This document shows, one piece after another, positions 45,677-57,619 of a stretch of DNA of 64,000 nucleotides (position 1 is its first letter; each line of letters begins with the position of its first letter). Location of the stretch: the NCBI GenBank assembly GCA_945643635.1, contig CALZFC010000251.1, positions 3,847,001 to 3,911,000 on the forward strand. Direction: 5' to 3'. Source of the DNA: Allodiplogaster sudhausi. Lineage: Eukaryota > Nematoda > Chromadorea > Rhabditida > Diplogasteridae. Under the pieces are notes generated by a model that saw only the letters and a program-made list of their open reading frames with translations, had not been told where the DNA came from and searched no databases. The position numbers and the translations under genes were made by a program.

Positions 45677-48600
45677 CTAGACAGGCCACGAGTAGAAGGT
45701 CGAATCAAGTATGTATCCTTGCGAGGGCACTTTGTCGGCTCTCATTTTGTGTCCAGCCACGTCGGAGGGTGACAAAAAGACCATGAATGAATCTTAAGAG
45801 AGCCTCTTCCTAAGACTCGACCACGGCTGCATTAAGAGAGCCCCTTTGTAAGGGTCAAGGAGCGTCTGCCCCGGGGAATTTTTGTTTTCTTTTACTTTGG
45901 AAACATAATGAGGGATACATCTACTATTCATAAAGAAGAAAAGGTGCACAAAAAGTTTGAAAAAAAAATTTTTTCTCTTAGATATAAGTAATAATGTTCA
46001 AAAACTTTGGAAGGCCATATCTAACGTTATGCTTAAGATTTCTGGAAAATTTTTTCAGTGTTCGATTCCTTGTTCAAAACTACACAAAAAAGTCCGTGGT
46101 GACCATTTCCGAACATTTTTATTTTTATGAGTTTTATCCAATTTAAGTTTTTCAAATCTGGTTTTCGGGCAATAACTTTTTTTTTACCATTACGTCCAAA
46201 AAACCGAATCTTCCATAAGAAAGAGGAGGAAAAACTACACATAATACGTGTCTAGCAAATTTCGGCTTTGGCTGCAAACCATAATTTGTTTCAAACTTAT
46301 TCAACTGTTACACAAAATATTCCATTCGATGCAGTTTTTTATGCTCTTCAAAATGGTATATGATTTGTACATAAAAAGTAACTCTTAAGGTCGAAAATTA
46401 ACTTTTTGTGTTTTAGGCCAATTTCTGGTGTAAAAATAGTCGTTCTTTTGGCCATTAATGGGTTTTGTACACCGATTTTCCACACAATATTTATACTGTG
46501 AGAAAGAGCAGCTAAAACTGCGTCAGATGAAGCTTTCTAATAAAAAATCGGAGTAAGATTTTTTTTGGGAATATGTATTTGAATGCTGGCTGTTGAAGGC
46601 GACATTGCTGAATATTTTTTAGCAAATACTTCAAAATTGTTCTTTTGAAGCATCTAGCACCCAATAACGGGTAATCCATGATTCTTTAAAGTTCTTTTAT
46701 GATATACCACTCAAAAGTACTCAAAAAGTCAAAAAATTTCATTTTTACGAGCCAAGATGGCGAAATAAATGGACGAAAACTCCTTCGAAGCCAACTATCA
46801 GGTCTTTTGTGAGCAGGATTACCAAAAAGGTCATAAGCATTCGTAAGAGCAGAGACTTTTACATAATATATCCACCGATAAAAGAGCAAAACCTGTACAG
46901 TTTTTAGAAATCTTGAAATTTCGAAAAAAAAATCCACGAGATGTTTCGACTATTTTGAGCTGCTGTTCTGCGAAAGCTGGTACCAATGGAACTTATGTTC
47001 TGAAAACTGTGCCATTAGGTTGTTTGAGACGAGAAACATAAAGTTGACGTTCATTTTCTACTTTTGACTTCCATCCATGGTTCACTTGATCGAAATGAAA
47101 TTTTTCTGCATATTATATTTCATTCTTTTGGCAAAAGTACCATGGATGGTAGTCAAAAGTAGAAAATGAACGTCAAATTTATGTTTCTCGTCTCAAGCAA
47201 CCTAATGGCACAGTTTTCAGAACATAAGTTCCATTGGTACCAGCTTTCGCAGAACAGCTCAAAATAGTCGAAACATCTCGTGGATTTTTTTTCGAAATTT
47301 CAAGATTTCTAAAAACTGTACAGGTTTTGCTCTTTTATCGGTGGATATATTATGTAAAAGTCCCTGCTCTTACGAATGCTTATGACCTTTTTGGTAATCC
47401 TGCTCACAAAAGACCTGATAGTTGGCTTCGAAGGAGTTTTCGTCCATTTATTTCGCCATCTTGGCTCGTAAAAATGAAATTTCTTGGCGTTTTTAGTACT
47501 TTTGAGTGGTATATCATAAAAGAACTTTAAAGAATCATGGATTACCCGTTATTGGGTGTTAGATGCTTCAAAAGAACAATTTTGAAGTATTTGCTAAAAA
47601 ATATTCAGCAATGTCGCCTTCAACAGCCAGCATTCAAATACATATTCCCAAAAAAAATCTTACTCCGATTTTTTATTAGAAAGCTTCATCTGACGCAGTT
47701 TTAGCTGCTCTTTCTCACAGTATAAATATTGTGTGGAAAATCGGTGTACAAAACCCATTAATGGCCAAAAGAACGACTATTTTTACACCAGAAATTGGCC
47801 TAAAACACAAAAAGTTAATTTTCGACCTTAAGAGTTACTTTTTATCTACAAATCATATACCATTTTGAAGAGCATAAAAAACTGCATCGAATGGAATATT
47901 TTGTGTAACATTTGAATAAGTTTGAAACAAATTATGGTTTGCAGCCAAAGCCGAAATTTGCTCAGAAACCCGTATTCAAATGCAGATACCCAAAAAGTGT
48001 ATCCGAGATTTTTTCTTGTAGACACGTATTATGTGTAGTTTTTCCTCCTCTTTCTTATGGAAGATTCAGTTTTTTGGACGTAATGGTAACAAAAAAAGTT
48101 ATTGCCCGAAAACCAGATTTGAAAAACTTAAATTGGATAAAACTCATAAAAATAAAAATGTTCGGAAATGGTCACCACGGACTTTTTTGTGTAGTTTTGA
48201 ACAAGGAATCGAACACTGAAAAGATTTTCCAGAAATATTAAGCATAACGTTAGATATGGCCTTCCAAAGTTTTTGAACATTATTACTTATATCTAAGAGA
48301 AAAATTTTTTTTTCAAACTTTTTGTCCACCTTTTCTTCTTTATGAATAGTAGATGTATCCCTCATTATGTTTCCAAAGTAAAAGAAAAAAAAATTCCCCG
48401 GGGCAGGCGCCTATTGAAGCCCCTCCTTGAGTCTTACAGAGTGGCTCTCTTAAGGCCTGCCCTGGGAATTTTTTTATTTTTTAAAAACATAGAAATCACA
48501 TATATCTTATACAACTCGATTAGCTCTTCAACATGAGCCCAAATTCATTTCTGTATGTCGTTTTCCCTATGAGATACGCTACCGTAACCCCAAAATTTCA

Positions 48601-51600
48601 TTGGACTGTATTTCCTTCAAAAGATGGTTTTCAAAGATAACGAAGGTACCATTCGACAGCTCTTTTTAAGCTATTCAAATTTCACATAGAGAAGTGTTTT
48701 GTGAAAATTTGTTTTTGACCAAAAAAATTCACTTGAAATATTTCGACGAGGCATATTGACACTTTACGGTCATTTCCACAGAATGGGTCTCAGATATGAA
48801 GAAAGAGCATTAAATTTGCTACAAAATAAGGTACTTTCAAAAAAATTAAAGCGTACGATGTTTTCGATATCAGGCGAAAAATGCGCGCGAGTCGGTCAAA
48901 ATGGCGCATTTTAGGTCGCCGAGTCACAGTGCAAGCGCATTCATTGATCCATAACTACGCTCAATCTTAATCTTTCAAAATCGTAAGTATATCATCTAAG
49001 AGCTCTCACGGAGATCTTCAAATGTTAAATACATACTTTTATTGAAAAGTTTGGATTTATATGAGAAATTTCGTTTTGTATGATAAGAAGGCTTAAAAAA
49101 CTACTTCAGAAACATTTCCACACTCCCAATCATACATCATAAGAAAGAGGATGAAATTTGGTACAAGATGAACCCCTTTAAATTAAATTCCATGCGTACG
49201 ATCTTTTGTTATAAGCCATAAGAGTAGGATAAAAATGGAAAATGTGTAGAAAAAAAGGATTGGAATATTCTAATTCGAATAAACTAAACTATGAATCCTT
49301 GGGCGAAATGACAGTGACGCTACTGGCCCTACTTTTATGGCTTATAACAAAAGATCGTACGCATGGAATTTAATTTAAAGGGGTTCATCTTGTACCAAAT
49401 TTCATCCTCTTTCTTATGATGTATGATTGGGAGTGTGGAAATGTTTCTGAAGTAGTTTTTTAAGCCTTCTTATCATACAAAACGAAATTTCTCATATAAA
49501 TCCAAACTTTTCAATAAAAGTATGTATTTAACATTTGAAGATCTCCGTGAGAGCTCTTAGATGATATACTTACGATTTTGAAAGATTAAGATTGAGCGTA
49601 GTTATGGATCAATGAATGCGCTTGCACTGTGACTCGGCGACCTAAAATGCGCCATTTTGACCGACTCGCGCGCATTTTTCGCCTGATATCGAAAACATCG
49701 TACGCTTTAATTTTTTTTAAAGTACCTTATGTTGTAGCAAATTTAATGCTCTTTCTTCCTATCTGAGAGCGATTCTGTGGAAATGACCGTAAAGTGTCAA
49801 TATGCCTCGTCGAATTATGTCAAGTGAATTTTTTTGGTCAAAAACAAATTTTCACAAAAAACTTCTCTATGTGAAATTTGAAGGGCTTAAAAATAGCTGT
49901 CGAATGGTACCTTCGTTATCATTGAAAACCATCTTTTGAAGGAAATACAGTCCAATGAAATTTTGGGGTTACGGTAGCGTATCTCATAGGGAAAACGACA
50001 TACAGAAATGAATTTGGGCTCATTTTGAAGAGCTCATCGAGTTGTATAAGATATGTGATTTCTATGTTTTTAAAAAATAAAAAAATTCCCAGGGCAGGCC
50101 ATGATTGAGCCTTACGGAGAGGCTCTCTTAAAAGAAAGAAAAAAGGATTAGCTTGCTCGGCGTTTTTTTCTTCAGCTGCTGATTGATAGTGTACTTACTT
50201 AATTTTCTTTATAACTTGTATGATCTTCGAATATGAATGCGGAATATAATTGTACAATTTTGTTTTTAATAAAATATCAGTCGTACTCACTGTTATCTTC
50301 TCCCACTTTATTCTTCCTGAAAAGGAAGATGAGGGGAGTGCCACAGCCAGAAACGTTGATAGTTGCTGATATCTTTGCGATCTCTTTGCCTGCACAGGAT
50401 TGAATGATTATTTAAAAAAATATATGTATGTAGTACGCGTTGGGTATGTGGACGCATTACGGCCCAAAGAGAGTTGAGAGATGGAGAGGGAGCGTGGAGT
50501 GAAAGACAAAGAGAGGGAGAGAGATAAGGAGAGAGAGAGGAGAAAAGCAGAAATTTGCTGACGAAATATATAAAAAAAACCGCACCAGATAAGTACGGCG
50601 ATGTGCTAGTTTTCATCTTTTCCATCTCTGCCTCGTCGTCTGTGTAAAAGTGTGCCAGGCCGTCGTCTCGTCGACTACGAAAGAGAAGCTTTAAGACGGG
50701 TGAGAACGGAGGAAGCGCTGTTGTCGTTGTCGTGGTCGCTGAAGTCGTGGTGCTGGTGGTGGTCGTAGTCGATGGCGTAGTTGAGGTCGACGTGGACGAA
50801 GTCGTTGTGGGGACTTCAGTCACTCTGGGGCAAAGCATAGTGCCCTGACAATATTAGGTTTCACTTTTAAATGAAAAAGGAATTTTTAAGTGAAGTGAAA
50901 TATAAGAGAGTCTAGGAGTCGAAGTGCATGTTCATGGAGAGGAACCTTGATGTGCAGAGTGGTCGGAATGCAACACTGCTTGGGCGAGGCAGCGATCTCG
51001 CCAACAAGCGCACAGAGCTTCTTCTCTATGCCGTAAGCAAAGCCTTCGCAGTCTTCCCTCTGTCATGGTGAAAAAAGTCCCTGCTTTTTTTAGCTTAAAG
51101 GAGGAAAATCAACGTAATATAATTCATACGGCTTTCATCTTCTTTGGCGCTATGAAATCTCACATAATTTTCGGTGATCGCCCTGCTTTAAAAGAAATGT
51201 CTATAACGGCATATTTGGGCTGCCGAAAGAAACCTCTGCTCTCCCCAGCACAATTTCCCCTTTCCGGCAAGAACACCTCATCACAGAGTCGCTGGCACTC
51301 TCCGAATGTCGTCTGTGGAATCTGCTGCAGTCGATGGCGAGCCTCCCTGGAGTCGCGATGCTCGTCATAGAGCTGTACGCATGGGGGTAGCCCCTTAAAG
51401 GAGCTTGAAAGTCGTTAACTCCTAACACGAAATGCCGACTCATTCAAGTACCGTAGTCGTTGCGTAATATGCCGGCATATATTTTACGGCCGAACGACGA
51501 AATTTCACGCTTTTCGGTCATGATATGCTCGTCAATCCTATTTGGCCGTAATTTGGTCAGGGGACTAATGTTAAATCTAAAGTTCTGTATAAATCACTAA

Positions 51601-51954
51601 TATTTCCCTCATGATCAGGCGACTCTTTTCAGATGCAAATTACTCCTCTAACTTTTAGTATAGTAAATTTAATTTTTGCTGATGCTTTCGCAAGCTCAAT
51701 CCGGACATATTCACAGAATCATCCTTATAGCAAAAAAATTGAGTTTTTGCCTCCTTTAAAGTACGAAAAGATTTTTCGGGCTGAGTTTTAAGTGGTCCAA
51801 AGAAAATTCAAATCTAGTTAAATATAGATTTTAAATTAAAATAATTTAAGAATATTTAAATATTTTATACCCTTATATCTGCTGTGGTTACAAGAATGCG
51901 GTGAGCGGAGTACAACAAGAGAATCAGCACATTGAATCGACGTGCGTTGCGCAT
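45677..51954 (-). CDS. Gene F: intact secreted PAN/apple-Thr-rich-DUF5648-like protein (262 aa), split by transposons
   Basis: Exons (minus): 51871-51954 signal (MRNARRFNVLILLLYSAHRI), 51277-51393 (CVQLYDEHRDSREARHRLQQ, CQRLCDE), 50946-51059 (REDCEGFAYGIEKKLCALVG), 50586-50844 (Thr-rich, then KLLFRSRRDDGLAHFYTDDE), 50291-50389 (INVSGCGTPLIFLFRKNK) and 45677-45792 (SFMVFLSPSDV...STFYSWPV stop). All phases match; total 789 nt. AHFYT fits DUF5648's HFYT core better than the AHYY of A-E. Compared with gene G, the last two exons and their intron are fused by an in-frame deletion that removes the LGYVA...CGA block. Two 3' splice sites carry TTAA insertions that keep a usable acceptor: a MITE before exon 2 and a 4.3-kb palindrome before the last exon. 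Whether the 4.5-kb intron is spliced is untested. Confidence 0.78.
45798..50127. mobile_element. Outer palindromic TTAA element at the last 3' splice site of gene F
   Basis: TTAA at 45794-45797 and 50128-50131, ends GAGAGCCTCTTCC and CGGAGAGGCTCTC. Arms (45798-45831 plus 48454-~49235, against ~49325-50127) are ~0.8 kb and meet near 49280. Gene G (CTTTTAAGATTCAT, about 62671-62684) shows the empty site. Gene F's intron without the element would be 164 bp against 167 bp in G. Confidence 0.9.
45836..48449. mobile_element. Inner palindromic TTAA element nested near the left end
   Basis: TTAA at 45832-45835 and 48450-48453, ends GAGAGCCCCTTTGTAAGG and CAGAGTGGCTCTC. Near-perfect arms of about 1.27 kb meet around 47120. 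The same hydrophobic frames appear on the two strands (46686-46937 and 47234-47530), as expected for a palindrome. Confidence 0.9.
51399..51755. mobile_element. 357-bp TTAA element at the first 3' splice site of gene F
   Basis: TTAA at 51395-51398 and 51756-51759, ends AGGAGCTTG and TTGCCTCCT. Gene B has the empty site (TAGTTTAAGGTTCC, 18161-18174). Intron 1 is 477 bp in F and 108 bp in B, a difference accounted for by the insert. Confidence 0.85.
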
Positions 51955-53000
51955 TGGATCTGCGAAAGGTGTATTTTTATTATTTATTTATTCGTACATC
52001 AAGAATAATGTGACGACTCATTGATTGTCAGGATTTGAACGTGGGGAGGAGCAAGCCCAGTTTCTCAGTCTTGTTTAAAGATGTTTATACAAATATATTT
52101 ATTTATTCGAGAAATGTCGTCGCAATAAAAGCAATGGATGTCATGGGTGAAATAGATCATTTCGAAAACCATCTTTGTCCAAGTTGAACTGATGCAGCAA
52201 AGAAACTGTGAAGAAGTATGGAGAAGCTCGAACTACTCTGCCCACTTGCTTTAAATATAATAATTCATCAAGTCCAAATCGATATTTTATGCATTCAGTG
52301 TCGTCAGGTTGAATTTAGTAACGACTTTTGAAGTAAAATATGGCTTATGGACAGAGAAAGCGATAGAGCAGTGAAAGCCTCTCTAACTGTGCACTGTTCC
52401 ATGCAAATACATATGTATGTTCTTTTAATTAATAAAATAGGAAATTTATGATTGAAAATGTTGGAAAACGATGAGTAGAAGACCAAGGAGACAAATGGTT
52501 GAGAGGAGTCAAGGAAGGGGACGACTGATGCATTCAACACAACCGTATAAAAACTATTCATTTACGAAAGGGTCTTTTGGAGAGAGGACGCAGAAGATAT
52601 TGTTGAGGGATAACCGCCAGAATGGGAGGGAAGGGGAATGGAGAAGGAGGAGAGAACCCATATAGGATCAGAGGTAGCACGACTGGTCCATTCGCGGTGC
52701 AAACATCTTCTTGTCTTTGGAGCACTTATCGTCCGTGCTTCTTTCCATTAGCATTTTCTTTTTCATCTCCCAGGGCCAAAAAATGGAAAGGGATAAAAAG
52801 GAAAGACAGTTGGTTCAGCATGCCTAGCAACATGTGAAAGCAAACTGTACATAAAGCTAAAGTTTTTTTCTTAAATTTATCTTAAAAGAATAAAAAAAGG
52901 CATTGTCAAAGGGTGGGTCGAATTGAGATTCATAATAAAGCTTTCCGATTCTAAATTATAAAATAGAATGAAAAAAGTGACAGATGAAACCCAGATTATA
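51955..53000 (-). promoter_or_regulatory. 5' flank module of gene F
   Basis: 52000-52860 is the inverted counterpart of the gene B flank (17.0-17.9 kb) and of the tandem-array unit (TCCTCCCT...AATAAATAAA side). It holds no coding sequence that I can support. Confidence 0.5.
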
Positions 53001-54110
53001 ATAATTTTTTTCTTATGTTACTGACTGATAGTGTGCTATTCTTGCTTTTAGCTTGTATGATCTATGAATATGAATGCGGAATATAACTAACTGTATAGTA
53101 GTACAATTTTCTTTTTAATAAATATCAACCGAACGCACTGCTATCTCCTCCCACTTTATTCTTCCTGTGAAGGGAGTACCCCAGCCAGGAACATCGATAC
53201 TTGTCCAGAGAAAGTGAGTGAGAGACAGAGAGAGAAAGCGAGAGAAAACATATTAGTGGAATGGGAGAGAATGGTGAATCGAGTGTCGCCGTCTCGCGAG
53301 AAAGAGAAGCTGCCGAAGCCGGTGAATTCGATGGAACGATTAAAACTTAGTCACTTTATGCCTGTCAAGCAGACCTTGCATGTACAATTAAGTCCAAATC
53401 TGAGTTTTATGCATTCGCATCAGGTTGAATTTAGTAGCGATTTCTTGATATACCATACAATGGTATAATGGAATTTGTCCAACCGAAAACGAGCAACAAA
53501 TTGGGAAATGCAGAGGGCTTGCGGACCGAGAAGGTTTGGTAACCAAGAGACGTTAATATTCCTACTGTGAAAACTCAAAACTTACTCTATAGAGCAGCTT
53601 TCTTTGTGCTCAATTTCCTTGCAAAAATTTTTTACAAATTTAAAAATAGGAAATGCAGAGAACACGAGACGACAGAGAAGTCCAGGGAGGGTTGGGAGGG
53701 GGGGGGGATCAAAACGCTAATTGTAAGTTGAAGACCAGGGCGAGTGGGCTGACAAGTGGTTGTGAGGAGGGAGGGAAGGAGACGACCGATGCCTTCAACA
53801 CAAGCGTATTAAAACTATTCATTTATGGAAAGGTCTTTCGGAGTTGGGAAGCAGAAGTTATCATTGAGAGATAACTGAGAGAAGAGGAGGGAAGGGGAGG
53901 GGAGAAGGGGGAAGGAAGCCTTTTTGGATCCACTGGCGGCTTCATCATAGGAAGATGAAATCATTTTCTTGTCTTTGGAACACTTCTGTGCTTCTTTCGT
54001 GCTTCCTTTTTCGTATCTCCAAGGGCCATAACGTAGAAGGGACTCAATTGGAAAGAGTTGGTTCAGCTTGGCATAGCAACAAGTGAATGCCCATTAATTC
54101 TTTTGATGAA
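53000..54110 (-). other. Further flank modules: 5' piece shared with 10.2/31.9 kb and second B/F-type flank
   Basis: 53030-53330 resembles 62.7-62.9 kb and 31.88-31.93 kb flank pieces (GCTGCCGAAGCC). 53430-54100 is another copy of the B/F-type 5' flank, including a G9 run near 53697. No gene. Confidence 0.5.
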
Positions 54111-55396
54111 GATTTTATTTCAATTCATGTATAAGAAATAAAAAATTGGCGGGTCGAATTAAGATTCGCGATAAAGTTTTCAGATCGTAACTAATTAAAT
54201 AGAATGTAAAAAAAGTGGCAGGTAAGACCCGGAATAACGCCTGGTGACTATATTCATAAATACATATATAAATGGATGATCGTTATAGAAAAACACACAT
54301 GCTCATCTGAAAATAAAATTACCATCCTTGTTTCCACTGCTTTCCAGGGTACCAGAAGTGATCCTTTCTTCGCGCTCTAATTGTCAGCGCGAATATATGT
54401 AAATGCTGTCTACTTACAATTAGCTTCCTGCCCGGAAGTACTATAAGCCGAGATAGATTACTGTTTGCAAAAGGAGGAACTCGAATATAAGTAGAGAGGT
54501 CACTATTACCACTAACAATAAGAATCCTAATAGCTATTTGCCATTTCTCTGCTTTTTTCGAGTACCTCTTCTTGCAGACGATAGTGCTTCTCACAATCAG
54601 CTTATCGTGTTACATGGGCGGGCCGGCAGCCAAATATACGGCATTTATATTCGCGTGGAGATCGCGAACAAAGATATCTTCTGATCCCTGGAACCAAATA
54701 TGATGCATCAGTTTAGTTGTGATCGCCGAGGAGCGATCACAAGGTATGTAACATAAGCGTCATCCCCCCCCCACCCCCCCGATCCCCTTCCCAATCATCA
54801 AAGACCACTTCTCGGCTCTATGCCCTTCTCCGTAGTCTGAGAATCCTTCGACTTTCTGTCTCCTCGTTGCCGAGTAACCTTTGAGTGCCAATTATTCCTC
54901 TTCCTTTTGCCTTGCACCCGGCCGCTCTACAGACATACAGTTTGAATAGTTATTTTCGTCTTTCCTTCTTCCTCCATGGGCCTGGCTGCTGCCATAGGAG
55001 CAGCAAAGTCAACAGGACGCTCATGGACTTTGGAATTACTTGAAACGATTTCCCTTCTTGCACTTTTGCATTGCACCAGAGCCGAGTTTTATACTTTTGC
55101 GAAACAAATATATGTACATAGGAGGCAATTATATCTGAAATGAAAACGAAACAATGTTTTCCCTTCTTTCCGGGGGCGGGGGGATCAGAAGGGCTCTTTT
55201 CTTGCGCTAATATAAATACTGTTTATTTAGCTTGTTCCTATTTAACACTATTAGCCCAAACACGAACTAGAAAAAAGTAGAGAAGTCATTAAGCAATTTT
55301 ATTGGTTTTCTTTGAGAATCCTCAATACTCCTTGTGTATTCTCTATTTTTATTCGACCCCGTCCCGGAAGTCAAATAGGCGGCATTTCAATTCGAT
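54110..55396. other. Spacer left of the foldback element
   Basis: 54830-54980 pairs with 16650-16810 inverted. A C-rich run lies at 54763-54782. An open frame on the minus strand at 54319-54594 is unsupported by any motif. Nothing else recognised. Confidence 0.45.
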
Positions 55397-55429
55397 TGGC
55401 GCTAGGTCGTTTGAGAACCGCCGGATAAG

Positions 55430-56225
55430 ACCACCCCGGATGAGAACTTTGGCCGGTCTGATGAGAACCGACCGCAATGAGAACCAAGCGGATGAGAACC
55501 AAGTAGATGAGAACCAAGCAGATGAGAACCGACCGCAATGAGAACCCAGCAGATGAGAACCAAGCAAATGAGAACCAAGCAGATGAGAACCGACCGTGAT
55601 AAGAATCGCCCAGCTGAGAGGGATGAGATCAGAGCAGAAAACACAAATTTTAGGTTTGCCCCGGATGAGAACCGAGCGGGAAATATCGTTTCCGGGTATC
55701 TACCAGATGAGAATCGAGCGGGAAATTTCGTTTCCGGAAACGTACCGGATGAGAACCAAGCGGGAAATCTTGTTTTCGGGAATGTCCCGGATGAGAACCA
55801 AGCGATAAAAGTTGTTTTCGGGTATGTCCCGGATGAGAACCAAGCGTGAAAAATTGTTTTCGGGCATGTCCCGGATGAGAACCAAGCGGGAAAAGTTGTT
55901 TTCGGGCATGTCCCGGATGAGAACCAAGCGGGAAAAGTTGTTTTCGGGCATGTCCCGGATGAAAAACAAGTGGGAAAAGTTGTTTTCATGTATGTCCCGG
56001 ATGAGAACCAAGCGGGAAAAGTTGTCTTCGGGTATGTTCCGGATGAAAAACAAGTGGGAAAAGTTGTTTTCATGTATGTCCCGGATGAGAACCGAGTGCT
56101 AAATATCGTTTCCGGGAATGTACCGGATGAGAACTGAGCTGAAAAGTTCATTTCTAGGTTTGTCCCGGATCAGAACCTAGGCGGAAAGTCCATGTTTGCC
56201 CGGAATAGAACCGAGCGGGAAAAGT
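55430..56225. repeat. 42-bp and 15-bp tandem repeats, left arm
   Basis: Because 42 is divisible by 3, each frame stays open and repeats every 14 codons (MRTKREKLFSGMSR on one strand), giving false ORFs up to 249 codons. Confidence 0.9.
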
Positions 56226-57619
56226 TATTTTTAACGCATGAGAGAGAAATGAAATGATGTCTAGTGGTGTCCCGATGACAATAACAAAACGTGCTGATCC
56301 CATTTCATGCCATCATTCACAAATATATTTTCACTCAGACTACGGCTCCCCTTATTATGTTACTAACACAGAGCAGAATCGATTTAGCACATCGAGTATG
56401 AATCGCATCATAATACTTGCACCACTAAAATGACTGAAATACAAGAAAAGAGTTTCAATCCACAGCCAATCACATGATATATCTGAATAATTGGTATACT
56501 TCACATGAACAAAAACACAGAGAATTATTAGATATGTAGTAAGCAGGAAAAACAAGGTGTTTAATTAGTAAAAGACGATTAATTTTTTTCTGCGAGTTGA
56601 TCAACAGTCTTATTTTCTCAACACAGAACTCAGCTGATCTAAGAGAGCCGCATACTTAGTAAAGGGGGTAAGGAGAACTCGCTTCAGCTTCTCGTTCTTC
56701 TCCGACTCCGCAGACTTGCGCGCTCCTTAGAGCATAAACTTTACTCAACAAAGAGAGAAATGTTTTGGTATGCATAATATAAGCATATTTGTGCCCAACA
56801 ACTCAATGGAGATTGCTTACCACGTACACCTGCGACATTGTGTGTATCTTGTCGCACTTTCTCCTGCTCCAGCTGAACTGCGTACACCGCTCTAGATGGG
56901 CGCACCTTTCTGGTTCCTTGATAATTCTTCCAATGATAATCTTAATCATAACATAACCTCAAAGGATTAACAAATGTCAAAAGCACATGCCAGAATCTTG
57001 CCTTTACACGCTCCAGTACTCGAGTTAATAATTTAGATTTATAGTGAATTAAATAATTTAAGTATTAATGATGCGAAACATCTACGGAAACTTCAAATAT
57101 TTATTGTTAGGTTAACACACCTTGAGACACCGAGATTTGGTGACTGCTTCAATACGACCAAACTGCTTCGTTCAGCCCCTTCTGTACTTCTGGTCCTGAA
57201 ATACACGTACTACAATGAAAAATAACAATTTAATTACACCAAACAAACACATTAAAAATGGAATAGAAGACGATATACCACGATTGTTCTTTAAAAAATG
57301 GCACCACATTGCGCAAGCAGGTTTACAACCTGTTCCGTGCAAGTTACATAATAGGGCGCAGCTGTAGTGGATTCAAAAGTGATGTGAGTGATGATTTGAA
57401 ATGGGAGAGCATTTTATTCCCAGAGAAAGAATTTTCTTTTATATTCAATTTTGTAATATCAATTATGCTGATACATTTTATTCCCGAATATGATAAAACA
57501 ACAATTATGGCATATGCATATTAATTTCTTACAGCAAGCTTATCATCAGGAAACCACTGGAACTGACGTTATGTGTGTGGTCATGGTCTGTTGTCATGCA
57601 AGTGCATAACATACTTTTT

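Noticed and set aside
46686..47530. Frames with FYRWIYYVK...NAYDLFGNPAHKRPDSWLRR on both strands
   Set aside because: Palindrome arms again. The text looks protein-like but is short, lacks a start common to both arms and is interrupted in the single-arm relative at 37.5 kb.
18054..51876. AT-AC (U12-type) intron 1 in genes B and F (GAT/ATAA)
   Set aside because: A normal G/GT donor lies 6 nt further (ATG/GTATTA, AGG/GTATAA) and gives matching phase; the U12 donor consensus ATATCCTT is absent.
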